Assembly: GCF_000145255.1 (NCBI RefSeq) | Contig: NC_014394.1 | Span: 1,426,001-1,490,000 of the forward strand | Source of the DNA: Gallionella capsiferriformans ES-2 | Lineage (GTDB): Bacteria; Pseudomonadota; Gammaproteobacteria; Burkholderiales; Gallionellaceae | Direction of reading: 5' to 3' | Length of the DNA: 64,000 nucleotides | Part shown: positions 1 to 8,802 of the stretch, one piece after another | Layout: each line of letters opens with the position of its first letter | Numbering within the stretch: position 1 is the first letter of the stretch | Translations under genes and position numbers: made by a program | Notes under the pieces: model-generated | Database searches by the model: none | Told to the model about the DNA's origin: nothing | What the model saw: only the letters and a program-made list of their open reading frames with translations

Positions 1-928
1 TTCGATCAGTGAGAGTTCAAAGCGCATCGTCGATATTATCAGCGTGATCGATGGTATCGCCTTTCAGACCAATATTTTGGCCTTGAATGCCGCCGTGGAA
101 GCCGCGCGTGCCGGTGAGCAGGGACGAGGTTTTGCGGTCGTCGCAACAGAGGTGCGCAATCTGGCTAAACGCAGCGCGGTCGCCGCCAAAGAAATTAAGG
201 ATTTGATCGGTGATTCGGTGCATAAGGTACAGGCGGGTACTGAGCTTGTCGATCAGGCAGGTAAAACGATGGAGGAAGTGCAGGGTGCCGTTAAACGGGT
301 CACCGACATCATGGCAGAAATCAGTGCGGCCTCGGCCGAGCAGAGCACCGGGATTGATCAGGTTAATCTGGCGATCACGCAGATGGATAATATGACGCAG
401 CAAAATGCCGCGCTGGTAGAACAGGCCGCGGCCGCTGCAGAATCCATGGAGGAACAGGCCGAGCAACTGACGGTCATGATGGCAACCTTTAAACTGGGCA
501 ATCCGAAAAAGTCCTTAGTGACTTCTGCGCCGCGTCTGGTAAGTCCGTCAGCCTTCTCTTTTGGTGATGGAATCAACGCGCACATCAAGTGGAAAACCCG
601 ATTGGTCGATTACATCAAGGGGAACAGTCAGGAAGAACTGGAGGTTGCCAAGGTATCCTGTGACGATAAATGTGATTTGGGTAAATGGCTGTATGGACCG
701 GCGACCTCCTATGCGCAGATGCAGGAATACAGGGATCTCAAGCATTCGCACGCCGAATTTCATCGCAGTGTCGGCGTAATTGTGCAGTGTGTGCACGACA
801 AACAACTGGATGAAGCGACTAAGAAACTGGGCGGTGAGTTCTTCCAGTTATCTAACCAGACTATCCGCTCTATTAAGGCATTGCAGGCCAGGGTGACGGG
901 CACCAATGCACCAAAGCTGCTTAAATAA
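1..928 (+). CDS. Methyl-accepting chemotaxis protein with C-terminal CZB domain (5' partial)
   Basis: The reading frame is open from base 2, so the N-terminal sensor and membrane part lie outside the window. What remains is the cytoplasmic signalling hairpin of a chemoreceptor: the highly conserved tip reads [20 protein letters not shown] followed by [15 protein letters not shown], which contacts CheA and CheW. After the helical bundle, the last ~115 residues match a chemoreceptor zinc-binding (CZB) domain: HIKWK, then CDLGKWLYG, then HAEFH, supplying the His/Cys ligands known for this domain. In other bacteria CZB receptors sense zinc or hypochlorous acid; the ligand here is inferred, not visible. 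A strong terminator follows 22 bases downstream. Confidence 0.93.
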   Translation, partial: SISESSKRIVDIISVIDGIAFQTNILALNAAVEAARAGEQGRGFAVVATEVRNLAKRSAVAAKEIKDLIGDSVHKVQAGTELVDQAGKTMEEVQGAVKRVTDIMAEISAASAEQSTGIDQVNLAITQMDNMTQQNAALVEQAAAAAESMEEQAEQLTVMMATFKLGNPKKSLVTSAPRLVSPSAFSFGDGINAHIKWKTRLVDYIKGNSQEELEVAKVSCDDKCDLGKWLYGPATSYAQMQEYRDLKHSHAEFHRSVGVIVQCVHDKQLDEATKKLGGEFFQLSNQTIRSIKALQARVTGTNAPKLLK

Positions 929-950
929 ACTGAATTTCAGTCACCAGAAA

Positions 951-977
951 ACCCCGGGCATGCCCGGGGTTTTTTTA
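951..977 (+). terminator. Rho-independent terminator after the chemoreceptor gene
   Basis: A perfect 20-base palindrome (ACCCCGGGCA then TGCCCGGGGT) is followed by a run of T. It lies 22 bases after the stop codon of the chemoreceptor gene and separates it from the sensor kinase gene. Confidence 0.9.
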
Positions 978-1149
978 CGGCGGCGCACTTAGCTCGCACG
1001 GAGAAAAAAGGCTAGATTATTAACGCCTGTTTAATATTCGTATTGTGACAGTGAGGGATTATTGGTAGTCTTCCGCCCTATGAAATGAGCGCTTTTTCTT
1101 TCGGAGAAAAGGGAGCGCTTAACTATCCCGTTAAGAAGGCAAGAACACA

Positions 1150-4100
1150 GTGAAAATCCAGCATATGTTAGAAAAAGTGCAACGCAATCTCGTGCTATGG
1201 GTCATCGTTTTGCTGCTGTGTTGGGTAATGCTGGCATGGGTGATGGCGGCACGGAATTTTGACGGTGAGCTTTTTGAGCTTGTAGAGAGAGAGCAGCACA
1301 GTGCAGAAACCACGTCGACCGATGTTGCAGACAGCATTAAACGCAGTTTGCATTTTGTCGCAGGGATACCGGATACTTTTCAAAATGCCATGCGTGCCAG
1401 AAAAGCGCTGGGAGAATTTCCCCCTGATGTTCAGCCGACAACGCTGAGTAAAACCGATGCGGTAAAAAAATGGACCGCTAATCCCGTGCTGGAGGATATA
1501 AATAAATATTTTGAATTAACCCAGCGTTCGCTCGGGGTTGATCTGGTTTTTCTGGTCAATGCCGCAGGTGACTGCATTTCGGCGAGTAACTGGGGCCAGC
1601 CTGGCGTCAGCATCGGTACCAACTTTTCTGACCGTCAGTGGTTTCAGGATGCGAAAACCTGGTTTCGCGGCATGCAATATGCTGTGGGTAAAACTACGCA
1701 TGTTCCCGGACTCTATTTTTCCACGCCTATCGTGCTCGACGGTAAGTTTCAGGGGGCGGTAGTGGCCAAGATTGATCTGCCTACGCTGGGGTTTTTAACG
1801 CAACGGGCGGATGCCTATATCGTCGATAGCAACGGCGTTATCATCATGGCACATGATCCTGAAATGGTCATGTTGACGATTCCGGATGCCACGGTAAATA
1901 AATTGAGCCGTCAGGACAAGCAGCAACTCTATCAGCGTACGGAATTTGCGTCACTAAAAATTGAGTCTTGGAAAGGTTCTGACCGGTTAAAACGCATCAA
2001 TGGTGAAAATTTCCCACATGTGCTAGCAGCAACCTCACTGCCCGAATACGGGATGACTGTCTATGCGGAAAGTGATTTGCCGGGCATTGCGGTGCTGGAG
2101 CGAGATCGGCGTAACATGTTCTTTCTGATCAGTTTGTTAGGCTGTACGCTGATTTTGATCGGTGGCGGTTTGATTTATTATTTTCGATCGGTGCGCGATG
2201 CAAAGCATACCGTGGAGGAGAGTGAGTCCCGCCTGCGTTTGTTGTTAGAGTCCGTGAATGGCGGAATATGGGGGCAATCGCTCAATGGCGGTATTTGCAC
2301 CTTTATCAATGCTGCTGGAGCGAAAATGCTGGGTTATCAGCCGGATGAGTTATTAGGCCAATCGCTGCACAGCCTTGTGCACCATACTTATCCGGATGGT
2401 GCACATTATGAGGCAGAGATATGTCCGATGCATGCAACGTCCCTCGACGGAATACCTCGTAAGATCAATAACGAAGTATTGTGGCGTCGCGATGGTACGA
2501 GTATAGCTGTCGAGTATTCAACACATCCGATGTATCGGGATGGCCGCATTGAAGGTACTGTGGTGGTGTTTGAAGATATCACCGAGCGTCAGCGCATGGA
2601 ACGGCAGATGCAAGAAAGGGATGCCGTTTATAGCGCTGCCATTAAAACATCGGTCGATGGATTTTGGACGGTAGATCTGGAGGGCTATCTTCTTGAAGTC
2701 AATGATGCCTATGTGCAAGCATCAGGCTATACGCGGGATGAGTTGCTAAGTATGCGAGTCAGTCAGCTTGAAGTAATCGATTCGGAGGCCGATGTAGAGA
2801 CGCGCATCGAGAAAATAAGGCGTGAGGGAAGTGATGAATTCGAGTCGCGCCACCGCACCAAAGCGGGGCGAATCTGGGATGTATCGGTTGCCGTCTCCTA
2901 CGCGCCGATTGCGGGCGGACGTCTGTTCTGTTTTGTGAAAGACATCACCGAGCGTAAACAGCAGGCAAAATTACTTGAGGCCGCGCGTGAGAAGGCAGAG
3001 TCGGCTAATCGTGCCAAAAGTGATTTTCTGGCCAATATGTCTCACGAAATCCGCACACCGATGAATGCGGTGATCGGATTTTCGGAACTTGCGCTTGATG
3101 ACCCTAATCCGGTATCACAGCGCGCGCATTTGCAACAGATCATTGAGTCTTCGCGCTCCTTGCTCGGCATACTCAACGATATCCTCGATTTCTCCAAGAT
3201 TGAATCACGGCAGATGACGCTGGAGATGGAGGTGCTCAATCTCGATGAGTTGCTAGGCCAGGTGCGCCGTATGTTTGTCATGCAGGCTAAGGAAAGGACG
3301 CTGGATCTTGTTGTGGCAAGAGAGGCTGGGGTGCCGAATATACTGACAGGAGACCCGCTGCGTCTGAGACAGATTTTGACTAATCTGCTGGGGAATGCGA
3401 TTAAATTCACTAACCAGGGGGCAGTCAGTCTTAATGTGCGGGCAATTCAGACGAATAGCGAGAATGTCACACTCGATTTTTGCGTTAAAGACAGTGGTAT
3501 TGGCATGAGTGCAGCGCAGTTGGCAAGTCTGTTTCAGCCCTTTGTGCAGGCGGATAATTCAATCACACGCCGTTTTGGCGGAACGGGGTTGGGATTGACG
3601 ATCAGCCGGAATCTGGCGCGATTGATGGATGGTGATATCCGGGTTGACAGCGTAGCGGGTACAGGCAGTGAGTTTCATTTTGAGGTGACGCTGCCAATAG
3701 CTAATGCAATGCAGTTGGCATCGCATGTCAAGGATGTACCACCTGTGCAGGATATGACGCAGGCGTTATACGGTAAGCGAGCGCTCCTGGTGGAAGACAA
3801 CAAGGTGAACCAGTTGCTCGCGACCCACGTCATTAAAAAGCTCGGGATGCTGCTCGATATTGCCAATCACGGTGTAGAGGCCATTGAGTGTGTTGAGCAT
3901 CAGCAGTACGACGTGGTGCTGATGGATATCCAGATGCCTGTGATGGATGGCTTGGAGGCAACCCGCTTGATTCGTCAGGATAGCCGCTTTGCCAGTCTGC
4001 CGATTGTAGCGATGAGCGCCGGCGTTACGCTGGATGAGCAGGAGAAGTGTTCGGAAGTCGGAATGACTGATTTTATCGGTAAGCCGATCGATTCGGAACT

Positions 4101-4512
4101 GCTGACTCAAATGCTCATTAAGCTGTGTGTCGATGTGGATAAGGAGTCATTGCGGCCGGATAGCCCTGTTTTATCCAATTCAGGCGTGTTGCACATAGAG
4201 GGCTTTGATGACGAGCGACTCGCCGAGGTCGTTGCCTTGCTGGGCGATCACGATTTGCTGTTCGAATTGATTGCCTCCATGCGTCTGGAGTTCGCGGAAA
4301 TCGTCGAGCAGGTCACACGGTTGATCGATTCAAATCAAATGGAGGAGGCGAAAAGTAAATTACACGCGCTCAAAGGCGTGGCCGGTAATCTCGGCGCTGA
4401 CCGGATTTGTGCGGTGATAGCCACATTAGAGGCTAAGCTCAATGCAGGTCAATCACCCTCTGAAGCGTTAGAAGATTTTGTTCAGGTTTGGAATCTGTTT
4501 ATGAACACCTAG
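1150..4512 (+). CDS. Hybrid sensor histidine kinase (Cache-like, PAS-PAS, HisKA, HATPase, REC, Hpt)
   Basis: A 1,120-residue inner-membrane kinase starting with GTG. Order of parts: first membrane helix (about 17-37), a periplasmic region of ~290 residues resembling a double-Cache sensor, second membrane helix (about 320-345), two PAS domains (about 360-475 and 495-610), HisKA with [14 protein letters not shown] (phospho-acceptor His632), HATPase with N box ([13 protein letters not shown]), DSGIGM and GGTGLGL, a receiver domain (VEDNKVNQ, phospho-acceptor Asp926 in [15 protein letters not shown]), and a C-terminal Hpt domain with His1072 in [14 protein letters not shown] full phosphorelay within one protein is therefore present. 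No dedicated response regulator is adjacent and the stimulus is unknown. The neighbour miaA is convergent, one base apart. Confidence 0.93.
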   Translation: MKIQHMLEKVQRNLVLWVIVLLLCWVMLAWVMAARNFDGELFELVEREQHSAETTSTDVADSIKRSLHFVAGIPDTFQNAMRARKALGEFPPDVQPTTLSKTDAVKKWTANPVLEDINKYFELTQRSLGVDLVFLVNAAGDCISASNWGQPGVSIGTNFSDRQWFQDAKTWFRGMQYAVGKTTHVPGLYFSTPIVLDGKFQGAVVAKIDLPTLGFLTQRADAYIVDSNGVIIMAHDPEMVMLTIPDATVNKLSRQDKQQLYQRTEFASLKIESWKGSDRLKRINGENFPHVLAATSLPEYGMTVYAESDLPGIAVLERDRRNMFFLISLLGCTLILIGGGLIYYFRSVRDAKHTVEESESRLRLLLESVNGGIWGQSLNGGICTFINAAGAKMLGYQPDELLGQSLHSLVHHTYPDGAHYEAEICPMHATSLDGIPRKINNEVLWRRDGTSIAVEYSTHPMYRDGRIEGTVVVFEDITERQRMERQMQERDAVYSAAIKTSVDGFWTVDLEGYLLEVNDAYVQASGYTRDELLSMRVSQLEVIDSEADVETRIEKIRREGSDEFESRHRTKAGRIWDVSVAVSYAPIAGGRLFCFVKDITERKQQAKLLEAAREKAESANRAKSDFLANMSHEIRTPMNAVIGFSELALDDPNPVSQRAHLQQIIESSRSLLGILNDILDFSKIESRQMTLEMEVLNLDELLGQVRRMFVMQAKERTLDLVVAREAGVPNILTGDPLRLRQILTNLLGNAIKFTNQGAVSLNVRAIQTNSENVTLDFCVKDSGIGMSAAQLASLFQPFVQADNSITRRFGGTGLGLTISRNLARLMDGDIRVDSVAGTGSEFHFEVTLPIANAMQLASHVKDVPPVQDMTQALYGKRALLVEDNKVNQLLATHVIKKLGMLLDIANHGVEAIECVEHQQYDVVLMDIQMPVMDGLEATRLIRQDSRFASLPIVAMSAGVTLDEQEKCSEVGMTDFIGKPIDSELLTQMLIKLCVDVDKESLRPDSPVLSNSGVLHIEGFDDERLAEVVALLGDHDLLFELIASMRLEFAEIVEQVTRLIDSNQMEEAKSKLHALKGVAGNLGADRICAVIATLEAKLNAGQSPSEALEDFVQVWNLFMNT

Positions 4513-4513
4513 G

Positions 4514-5473
4514 CTAAAAGCGTAATGCGCCGCGCACTTTGTTAGTTAGGTTATCTGTCAGACAGTCGATTTGTACATTTTCCGGCATGGAGCGCAGCCA
4601 GGTTAACTGGCGTTTGGCGAGCTGGCGTGTGGCGATGATGCCGGTCTCGACAAACTGTGCTTGAGTGATTTCCCCTTCACTATACTGCCAGGCCTGCCGG
4701 TAGCCGACGCAGCGCATCGATGGCAGTTCGGGATCTAATGCGTATTTCTTTCGCAAATCCTGCAACTCTGTTAGCAATCCCTGTTCGATCATCTGATGAA
4801 AACGCGTTTCGATGCGCTGATGCAGCACGCTGCGATCTGATGGAACGAGCGCGATCGAGGTGATCTGGTAGGGTAACGCGGCGTTTTCGGTTTGAAGCTT
4901 GAAGAGCGCAGACATCGCGGTTCCTGTGATCCGGTAAATCTCCATCGCACGCTGGATGCGCTGGGTGTCGTTGGGCGAGAGGCGCGCCGCTGTCTCGGGA
5001 TCGACGATGGCCAGTTGTTGATGCAGGTGGCTAATGCCGTGTTGGGCAATCACCGCGTCAAGTTCAGCTCGCACCGAAGGGTTCGCGACCGGTAATGCAC
5101 TCAGCCCCTCGCGCAAGGCTTTGAAATACAGCATGGTGCCGCCAACGAGCAGCGGAATTTTCCCGCGCGCGGTGATGTCCGCCATCAGGGCCAGTGCAGC
5201 TAGCCTGAAGGCCGCGGCGGAATACGCTTCTGTCGGATCGATCACATTGATCAGGTGATGAGGGGCCAGAGCAAGTGTTGCTGCATCGGGTTTAGCCGTG
5301 CCTATATCCATGTCGCGATACACCAGCGCGGAATCCACGCTGATGAGCTCAACCGGCAGCGTCTGTGCCAGTTCAACCGCGACGCCGGTCTTGCCGCTGG
5401 CGGTCGGGCCCATTAAAAACAGGGCGGGTGGCAGATGCGAGGATTCTGGATCGAGGATTGTGGATTGGGTCAT
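4514..5473 (-). CDS. miaA: tRNA dimethylallyltransferase
   Basis: Transfers a dimethylallyl group to A37 of tRNAs reading UNN codons, the first step to i6A/ms2i6A. 319 residues, the usual length. The P-loop is FLMGPTASGKTGVAVELA (about residues 18-35), followed by SVDSALVYRDMDIGTAKP, PHHLIN and VGGTMLYFKAL, all family signatures. I chose the ATG at 5473 because it overlaps the stop of the upstream MFS gene (ATGA); the frame is open much further upstream but has no MiaA homology there. Residues 2-12 come from a 7-bp tandem repeat and precede the conserved core. Third gene of a leftward mutL-MFS-miaA operon; hfq, a common next gene, is absent. Confidence 0.95.
   Translation of the reverse strand: MTQSTILDPESSHLPPALFLMGPTASGKTGVAVELAQTLPVELISVDSALVYRDMDIGTAKPDAATLALAPHHLINVIDPTEAYSAAAFRLAALALMADITARGKIPLLVGGTMLYFKALREGLSALPVANPSVRAELDAVIAQHGISHLHQQLAIVDPETAARLSPNDTQRIQRAMEIYRITGTAMSALFKLQTENAALPYQITSIALVPSDRSVLHQRIETRFHQMIEQGLLTELQDLRKKYALDPELPSMRCVGYRQAWQYSEGEITQAQFVETGIIATRQLAKRQLTWLRSMPENVQIDCLTDNLTNKVRGALRF
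5439..5466. repeat. Heptanucleotide repeat array in the miaA 5' end
   Basis: Four 7-bp units on the plus strand: GAGGATT, CTGGATC, GAGGATT, GTGGATT. The array encodes the first residues of MiaA (ILDPES) just after the start codon. It belongs to the same family as arrays in mutL, sdhE and cusB. Confidence 0.8.
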
Positions 5474-6738
5474 GTCAGTTCCTTGTCGCGTGCATCCGTG
5501 ATGAAGAGCGCCGCGCTCACGCTGATGGCGGCAGCCACTGAAATATAGCCGCCCACCCAGGTGAGCCCCCCTGCCAGCACCAATTGCTGTGCGATATAGG
5601 GGGCAAGCGATGCGCCTAGAATGCCGCCCAGATTGTAGGCCGCACCCGCGCCGGTATAGCGCACTCGGGTCGGAAAGAGCTCCGGCAGCAGGGCGCCCAT
5701 AGGCGCGAAGGTGGCCCCCATCAAAAATAATTCCAGACACAGAAAGCCTGTAATTTGAAAAAGTGAGCCGCTCTCGAGTGCGGGGGCGAGTAGAAATCCT
5801 GACAGTAGGGCCGCTAAGCCTGCCGTGATGAGGACAGGACGGCGGCCGAACCGGTCCCCTAACCATGCCGAGAGCGGTGTAGCGGCCGCCATAAATAGCA
5901 CGGCGACGCACAGCATCAGCAAAAATTGCGGTCGGGGAATGCCAAGCGTCGTTGTGCCGTAACTCAAGCTAAACACCGTCGAGATATAAAACAAGGCATA
6001 GCACACCACCATCACTAGCGCGCCCAGTACCAGTGGCTTTGCATGATGACGGAACAATTCGGCGGCCGGTAGTTTGACGGCCTGTTGGGCGCTTTGCGCG
6101 AACACGGGTGTTTCGGTCAGCTTGAGCCGCACGTAAAGACCGATGATCACCAGGATTGCGCTGGCGAGAAACGGGATGCGCCATCCCCACTCGCGAAACT
6201 GTGCGTCATCTAGCAGTTGTGAGAGCAGCAAAAAACTGCCGACTGCCAGCAAAAAACCGACCGGCGGCCCAAGTTGCGGGAACATGCCAAACCAGCCGCG
6301 TCGTCCCTTAGGCGCATGTTCAGCAGCCAGCAGTGCGGCACCGCCCCATTCGCCTCCCAATCCGATTCCCTGACCAAAGCGCAACAGGCAGAGCAGGGCG
6401 GGCGCGCTCCAACCAATCAGCGCGTAGCCTGGCAGAAAACCGATCAGCGTGGTGCAACTGCCCATGACCAGCAAGGAGGCGGCTAGCGTGGTTTTTCTGC
6501 CGATTTTGTCGCCAAAATGGCCGAATAACAGCGCGCCGATGGGGCGTGCGACAAAGGCGATACCGAAGGTTAAAAATGCATTCAGAGCTTGCGTGGCAGG
6601 ATCGCTGGCAGGGAAAAACACAGGACCTATCACCATCGCCACAGCCAGACCGTAGATGTAAAAGTCGTAGAATTCAATTGCGGTGCCGATGAAACTGGCA
6701 AAGGCGATACGCAAGATGGAAGGATAAGTAGTCGTCAT
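5470..6738 (-). CDS. MFS transporter, metabolite:H+ symporter (MHS) family
   Basis: A 422-residue inner-membrane protein with about 12 hydrophobic segments. The N-terminus SFIGTAIEFYDFYIYGLAVAMVIGPVFFP and the loop FGHFGDKIGRKTTLAASLLVMG are typical of the MHS branch (ShiA, ProP, KgtP relatives), as is RFGQGIGLGGEWGGAALLAAEHAP. Substrates of this branch include organic acids, shikimate and compatible solutes; nothing in the sequence fixes the substrate. The gene sits between mutL and miaA, 43 bp after mutL, and overlaps miaA by 4 bp (ATGA), so the two are probably translationally coupled. The functional link to DNA repair or tRNA modification is not obvious and may be an insertion into an older mutL-miaA operon. 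Confidence 0.9.
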   Translation of the reverse strand: MTTTYPSILRIAFASFIGTAIEFYDFYIYGLAVAMVIGPVFFPASDPATQALNAFLTFGIAFVARPIGALLFGHFGDKIGRKTTLAASLLVMGSCTTLIGFLPGYALIGWSAPALLCLLRFGQGIGLGGEWGGAALLAAEHAPKGRRGWFGMFPQLGPPVGFLLAVGSFLLLSQLLDDAQFREWGWRIPFLASAILVIIGLYVRLKLTETPVFAQSAQQAVKLPAAELFRHHAKPLVLGALVMVVCYALFYISTVFSLSYGTTTLGIPRPQFLLMLCVAVLFMAAATPLSAWLGDRFGRRPVLITAGLAALLSGFLLAPALESGSLFQITGFLCLELFLMGATFAPMGALLPELFPTRVRYTGAGAAYNLGGILGASLAPYIAQQLVLAGGLTWVGGYISVAAAISVSAALFITDARDKELT

Positions 6739-6781
6739 TAAGTTGTACGTGATGAGTTGTCGTGCTTGCAGGTTTGTATCA

Positions 6782-8671
6782 TTACTGTCCGCGCATAAAC
6801 ATCTTGTCGAGTTCGTTCATCGTCAGCGCAAACCAGGTCGGGCGACCGTGGTTGCACTGGCCTGACCGTTCGGTCTGTTCCATTTCGCGCAGCAGCGCGT
6901 TCATCTCAGGTACGCTCAAAATCCGGTTGGCACGCACCGCACCATGGCAGGCTAAGCTTGCCAGCAGCTCATTGCGGCGCTCAGTGAGCATCCTGCTGCC
7001 ACCGTATTTGCGCAGCTCGTTCAAGATGTCGCGCGCAGCCGCTTCCGCTTCCGCCTGTTTGAGCAGCACCGGCATGGCACGGATCGCAATCTGGGTGGGC
7101 GAGAGCGGTTTAATGTCAAATCCCAGCTTATGCAGTGCGTCCTGCTCGGCTTCTACCGTTGCGACATCGTGCGCATCGGTTTGAAAACACACCGGAATCA
7201 GCAAAGGCTGCGTGGCGATGGCTTCATGATCCATAGAAGCCTTGAGCTTTTCATAAACGATACGCTCGTGAGCTGCGTGCATGTCCACGACGATCAGCCC
7301 CTGCTCATTTTGCGCGAGGATATACACGCCGGACAACTGGGCTAAGGCAAAACCTAAAGGATGGTCAGTGGAGAGTGGATAGTGGGAAGTCGTTGGTGAT
7401 TGGATAGCGGGCAGTGAGGAGCTCTCAGCGGGAGCAGTTTGCCCGCTTTCCACTTTCCACTCACCACTTGCCGCTTCTCCACTCTTTACTCCCCACTTTC
7501 CACTCCCCGTTTGTGCTTCCCACACCTGATAGGTTGCATTGAGTTGCGCCGCAGCGAGCGGTATGCGTTGCTGAGTCGGAATGGGTGCCTGAATTGCCCT
7601 CTCCTGGGTCGCAGCGCCCGACAGGGCAGGGGCGGCGAGTGCCTGTTGCAGGGTATGGAAAATGAACTGGTGTATGCCTTGCCCCTCGCGAAAGCGCACC
7701 TCAGACTTAGCAGGATGCACGTTTACGTCCACTTGCTCCGCCGGTAGCTCAAGAAACAAGACAAAGGCGGGGTGCCGCTGGTGGTGCAGGATGTCCTGAT
7801 AAGCCTGACGTAGCGCGTGACTGGCCACTTTGTCGCGCACGAAGCGGCCGTTAACGAAAAAGTATTGTGCATCGCGATTGCCGCGCGAATAGGCGGGCAG
7901 GGCGGCAAGTCCATGCAAGGTCAGGTTGGCCGCGCTGCCCGATACGGGAACGGCCGCATTGCCGAATTCAGCACCGAGCAGCGCTGCAACGCGCTTTAAT
8001 GCGGCATTTTGCATCCAACCGCCATCGTCTTCGCCCCTCAATCCTCGATCCTCAATCCTCAATCCTGGATTGAGTTGCCAGACGGTACGGCCGTTGTGTT
8101 GCAGCGAAAATCCGACATCGGGACGCGAGAGCGCGATGCGCTTGAAGGCTTCTTCGCAGTGGGCGAATTCGGTCGCCTCGGATTTTAAAAATTTACGGCG
8201 CGCGGGGGTGTTGAAATACAACTCGCGCAACTCGATCGTGGTGCCCGGCGGATGGCTTGCAGGCGCGGCCTCGCTGATACGTCCATCGATTGCCTCAACC
8301 ATCCAGCCGTGAGTGTCATGTGCAGTGCGGCTCGATAAGGTGAGCTGTGCCACAGCGGCCATACTGGCCAGCGCCTCACCGCGAAAGCCCATGCTTTCAA
8401 CGCTTTGCAGATCGTCCAGTGACGCGATTTTGCTCGTGGCATGGCGCATGAGTGCGAGCGCGAGTTCATCGCGCACGATGCCGCGCCCGTTGTCGCGTAT
8501 ACGCAGCAGTTTGATGCCGCCATTATCCAGTTGGACCGTGATATCGGTGGCGCCTGCATCCAGACTGTTTTCCAGCAGTTCCTTGAGTGCGGCCGCCGGA
8601 CGTTCGATCACCTCGCCTGCAGCGATCTGGTTGATCAGGAGTTCGGGCAATACGCGGATGTATGAAGGCAT
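6782..8671 (-). CDS. mutL: DNA mismatch repair protein MutL
   Basis: A 629-residue GHKL ATPase that links MutS recognition to strand removal. The N-terminal domain shows ELLENSLDAGATDI (motif I), RDNGRGI (II), ATSKI and GFRGEALASM (III). The C-terminal dimerisation domain contains DMHAAHERIVYE, which fits the endonuclease motif DQHA(x)2E(x)4E with M for Q, plus SLACHGAVRA and CNHGRPTWF, the other metal-site motifs. The protein is therefore likely a nicking endonuclease, unlike E. coli MutL. Two low-complexity stretches encoded by 7-bp repeats interrupt it: residues about 202-213 (LRIEDRGLRGED) late in the N-terminal domain and about 388-438 in the linker. First gene of the mutL-MFS-miaA operon, divergent from pntA. 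Confidence 0.96.
   Translation of the reverse strand: MPSYIRVLPELLINQIAAGEVIERPAAALKELLENSLDAGATDITVQLDNGGIKLLRIRDNGRGIVRDELALALMRHATSKIASLDDLQSVESMGFRGEALASMAAVAQLTLSSRTAHDTHGWMVEAIDGRISEAAPASHPPGTTIELRELYFNTPARRKFLKSEATEFAHCEEAFKRIALSRPDVGFSLQHNGRTVWQLNPGLRIEDRGLRGEDDGGWMQNAALKRVAALLGAEFGNAAVPVSGSAANLTLHGLAALPAYSRGNRDAQYFFVNGRFVRDKVASHALRQAYQDILHHQRHPAFVLFLELPAEQVDVNVHPAKSEVRFREGQGIHQFIFHTLQQALAAPALSGAATQERAIQAPIPTQQRIPLAAAQLNATYQVWEAQTGSGKWGVKSGEAASGEWKVESGQTAPAESSSLPAIQSPTTSHYPLSTDHPLGFALAQLSGVYILAQNEQGLIVVDMHAAHERIVYEKLKASMDHEAIATQPLLIPVCFQTDAHDVATVEAEQDALHKLGFDIKPLSPTQIAIRAMPVLLKQAEAEAAARDILNELRKYGGSRMLTERRNELLASLACHGAVRANRILSVPEMNALLREMEQTERSGQCNHGRPTWFALTMNELDKMFMRGQ
7362..7509. repeat. 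Facing inverted heptanucleotide arrays in the mutL linker
   Basis: Left array from 7362: TGGTCAG, TGGAGAG, TGGATAG, TGGGAAG, TCGTTGG, TGATTGG. Right array from 7446: CTTTCCA twice, CTCACCA, CTTGCCG, an 8-base unit, CTCTTTA, CTCCCCA, CTTTCCA, CTCCCCG. The two arrays are roughly reverse complements of one another, separated by about 40 bp. They encode residues about 388-438 of MutL, in frame, in the interdomain linker. Confidence 0.85.
8037..8071. repeat. Heptanucleotide repeat array in the mutL N-terminal domain
   Basis: Five consecutive 7-bp units on the plus strand: CTCAATC, CTCGATC, CTCAATC, CTCAATC, CTGGATT. They encode the peptide LRIEDRGLRGED at about residues 201-213 of MutL. Confidence 0.88.
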
Positions 8672-8742
8672 GAAAGATAGGCGCGGAAATTAATTCGACA
8701 GGATGAGATTATACGTGGGGTTTTATGTTCCGCGAGAATCGG

Positions 8743-8748
8743 TATAAT
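8743..8748 (+). promoter_or_regulatory. Candidate -10 box for pntAB
   Basis: A perfect TATAAT lies 55 bp upstream of the pntA start, in the 131-bp gap between divergent mutL and pntA. No good -35 hexamer is visible at the right distance (best is T-rich around 8720), so this is only a candidate sigma-70 promoter. Confidence 0.4.
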
Positions 8749-8802
8749 CGCGGGCTTAATCACAAGTGCATAGATGCACGACTTACACCAGAGGAGAATC
8801 AG

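Noticed and set aside
5474-5911. Upstream extension of the miaA frame by about 146 codons
   Set aside because: It overlaps the MFS gene in another frame and lacks MiaA homology; the ATG at 5473 fits the P-loop position.
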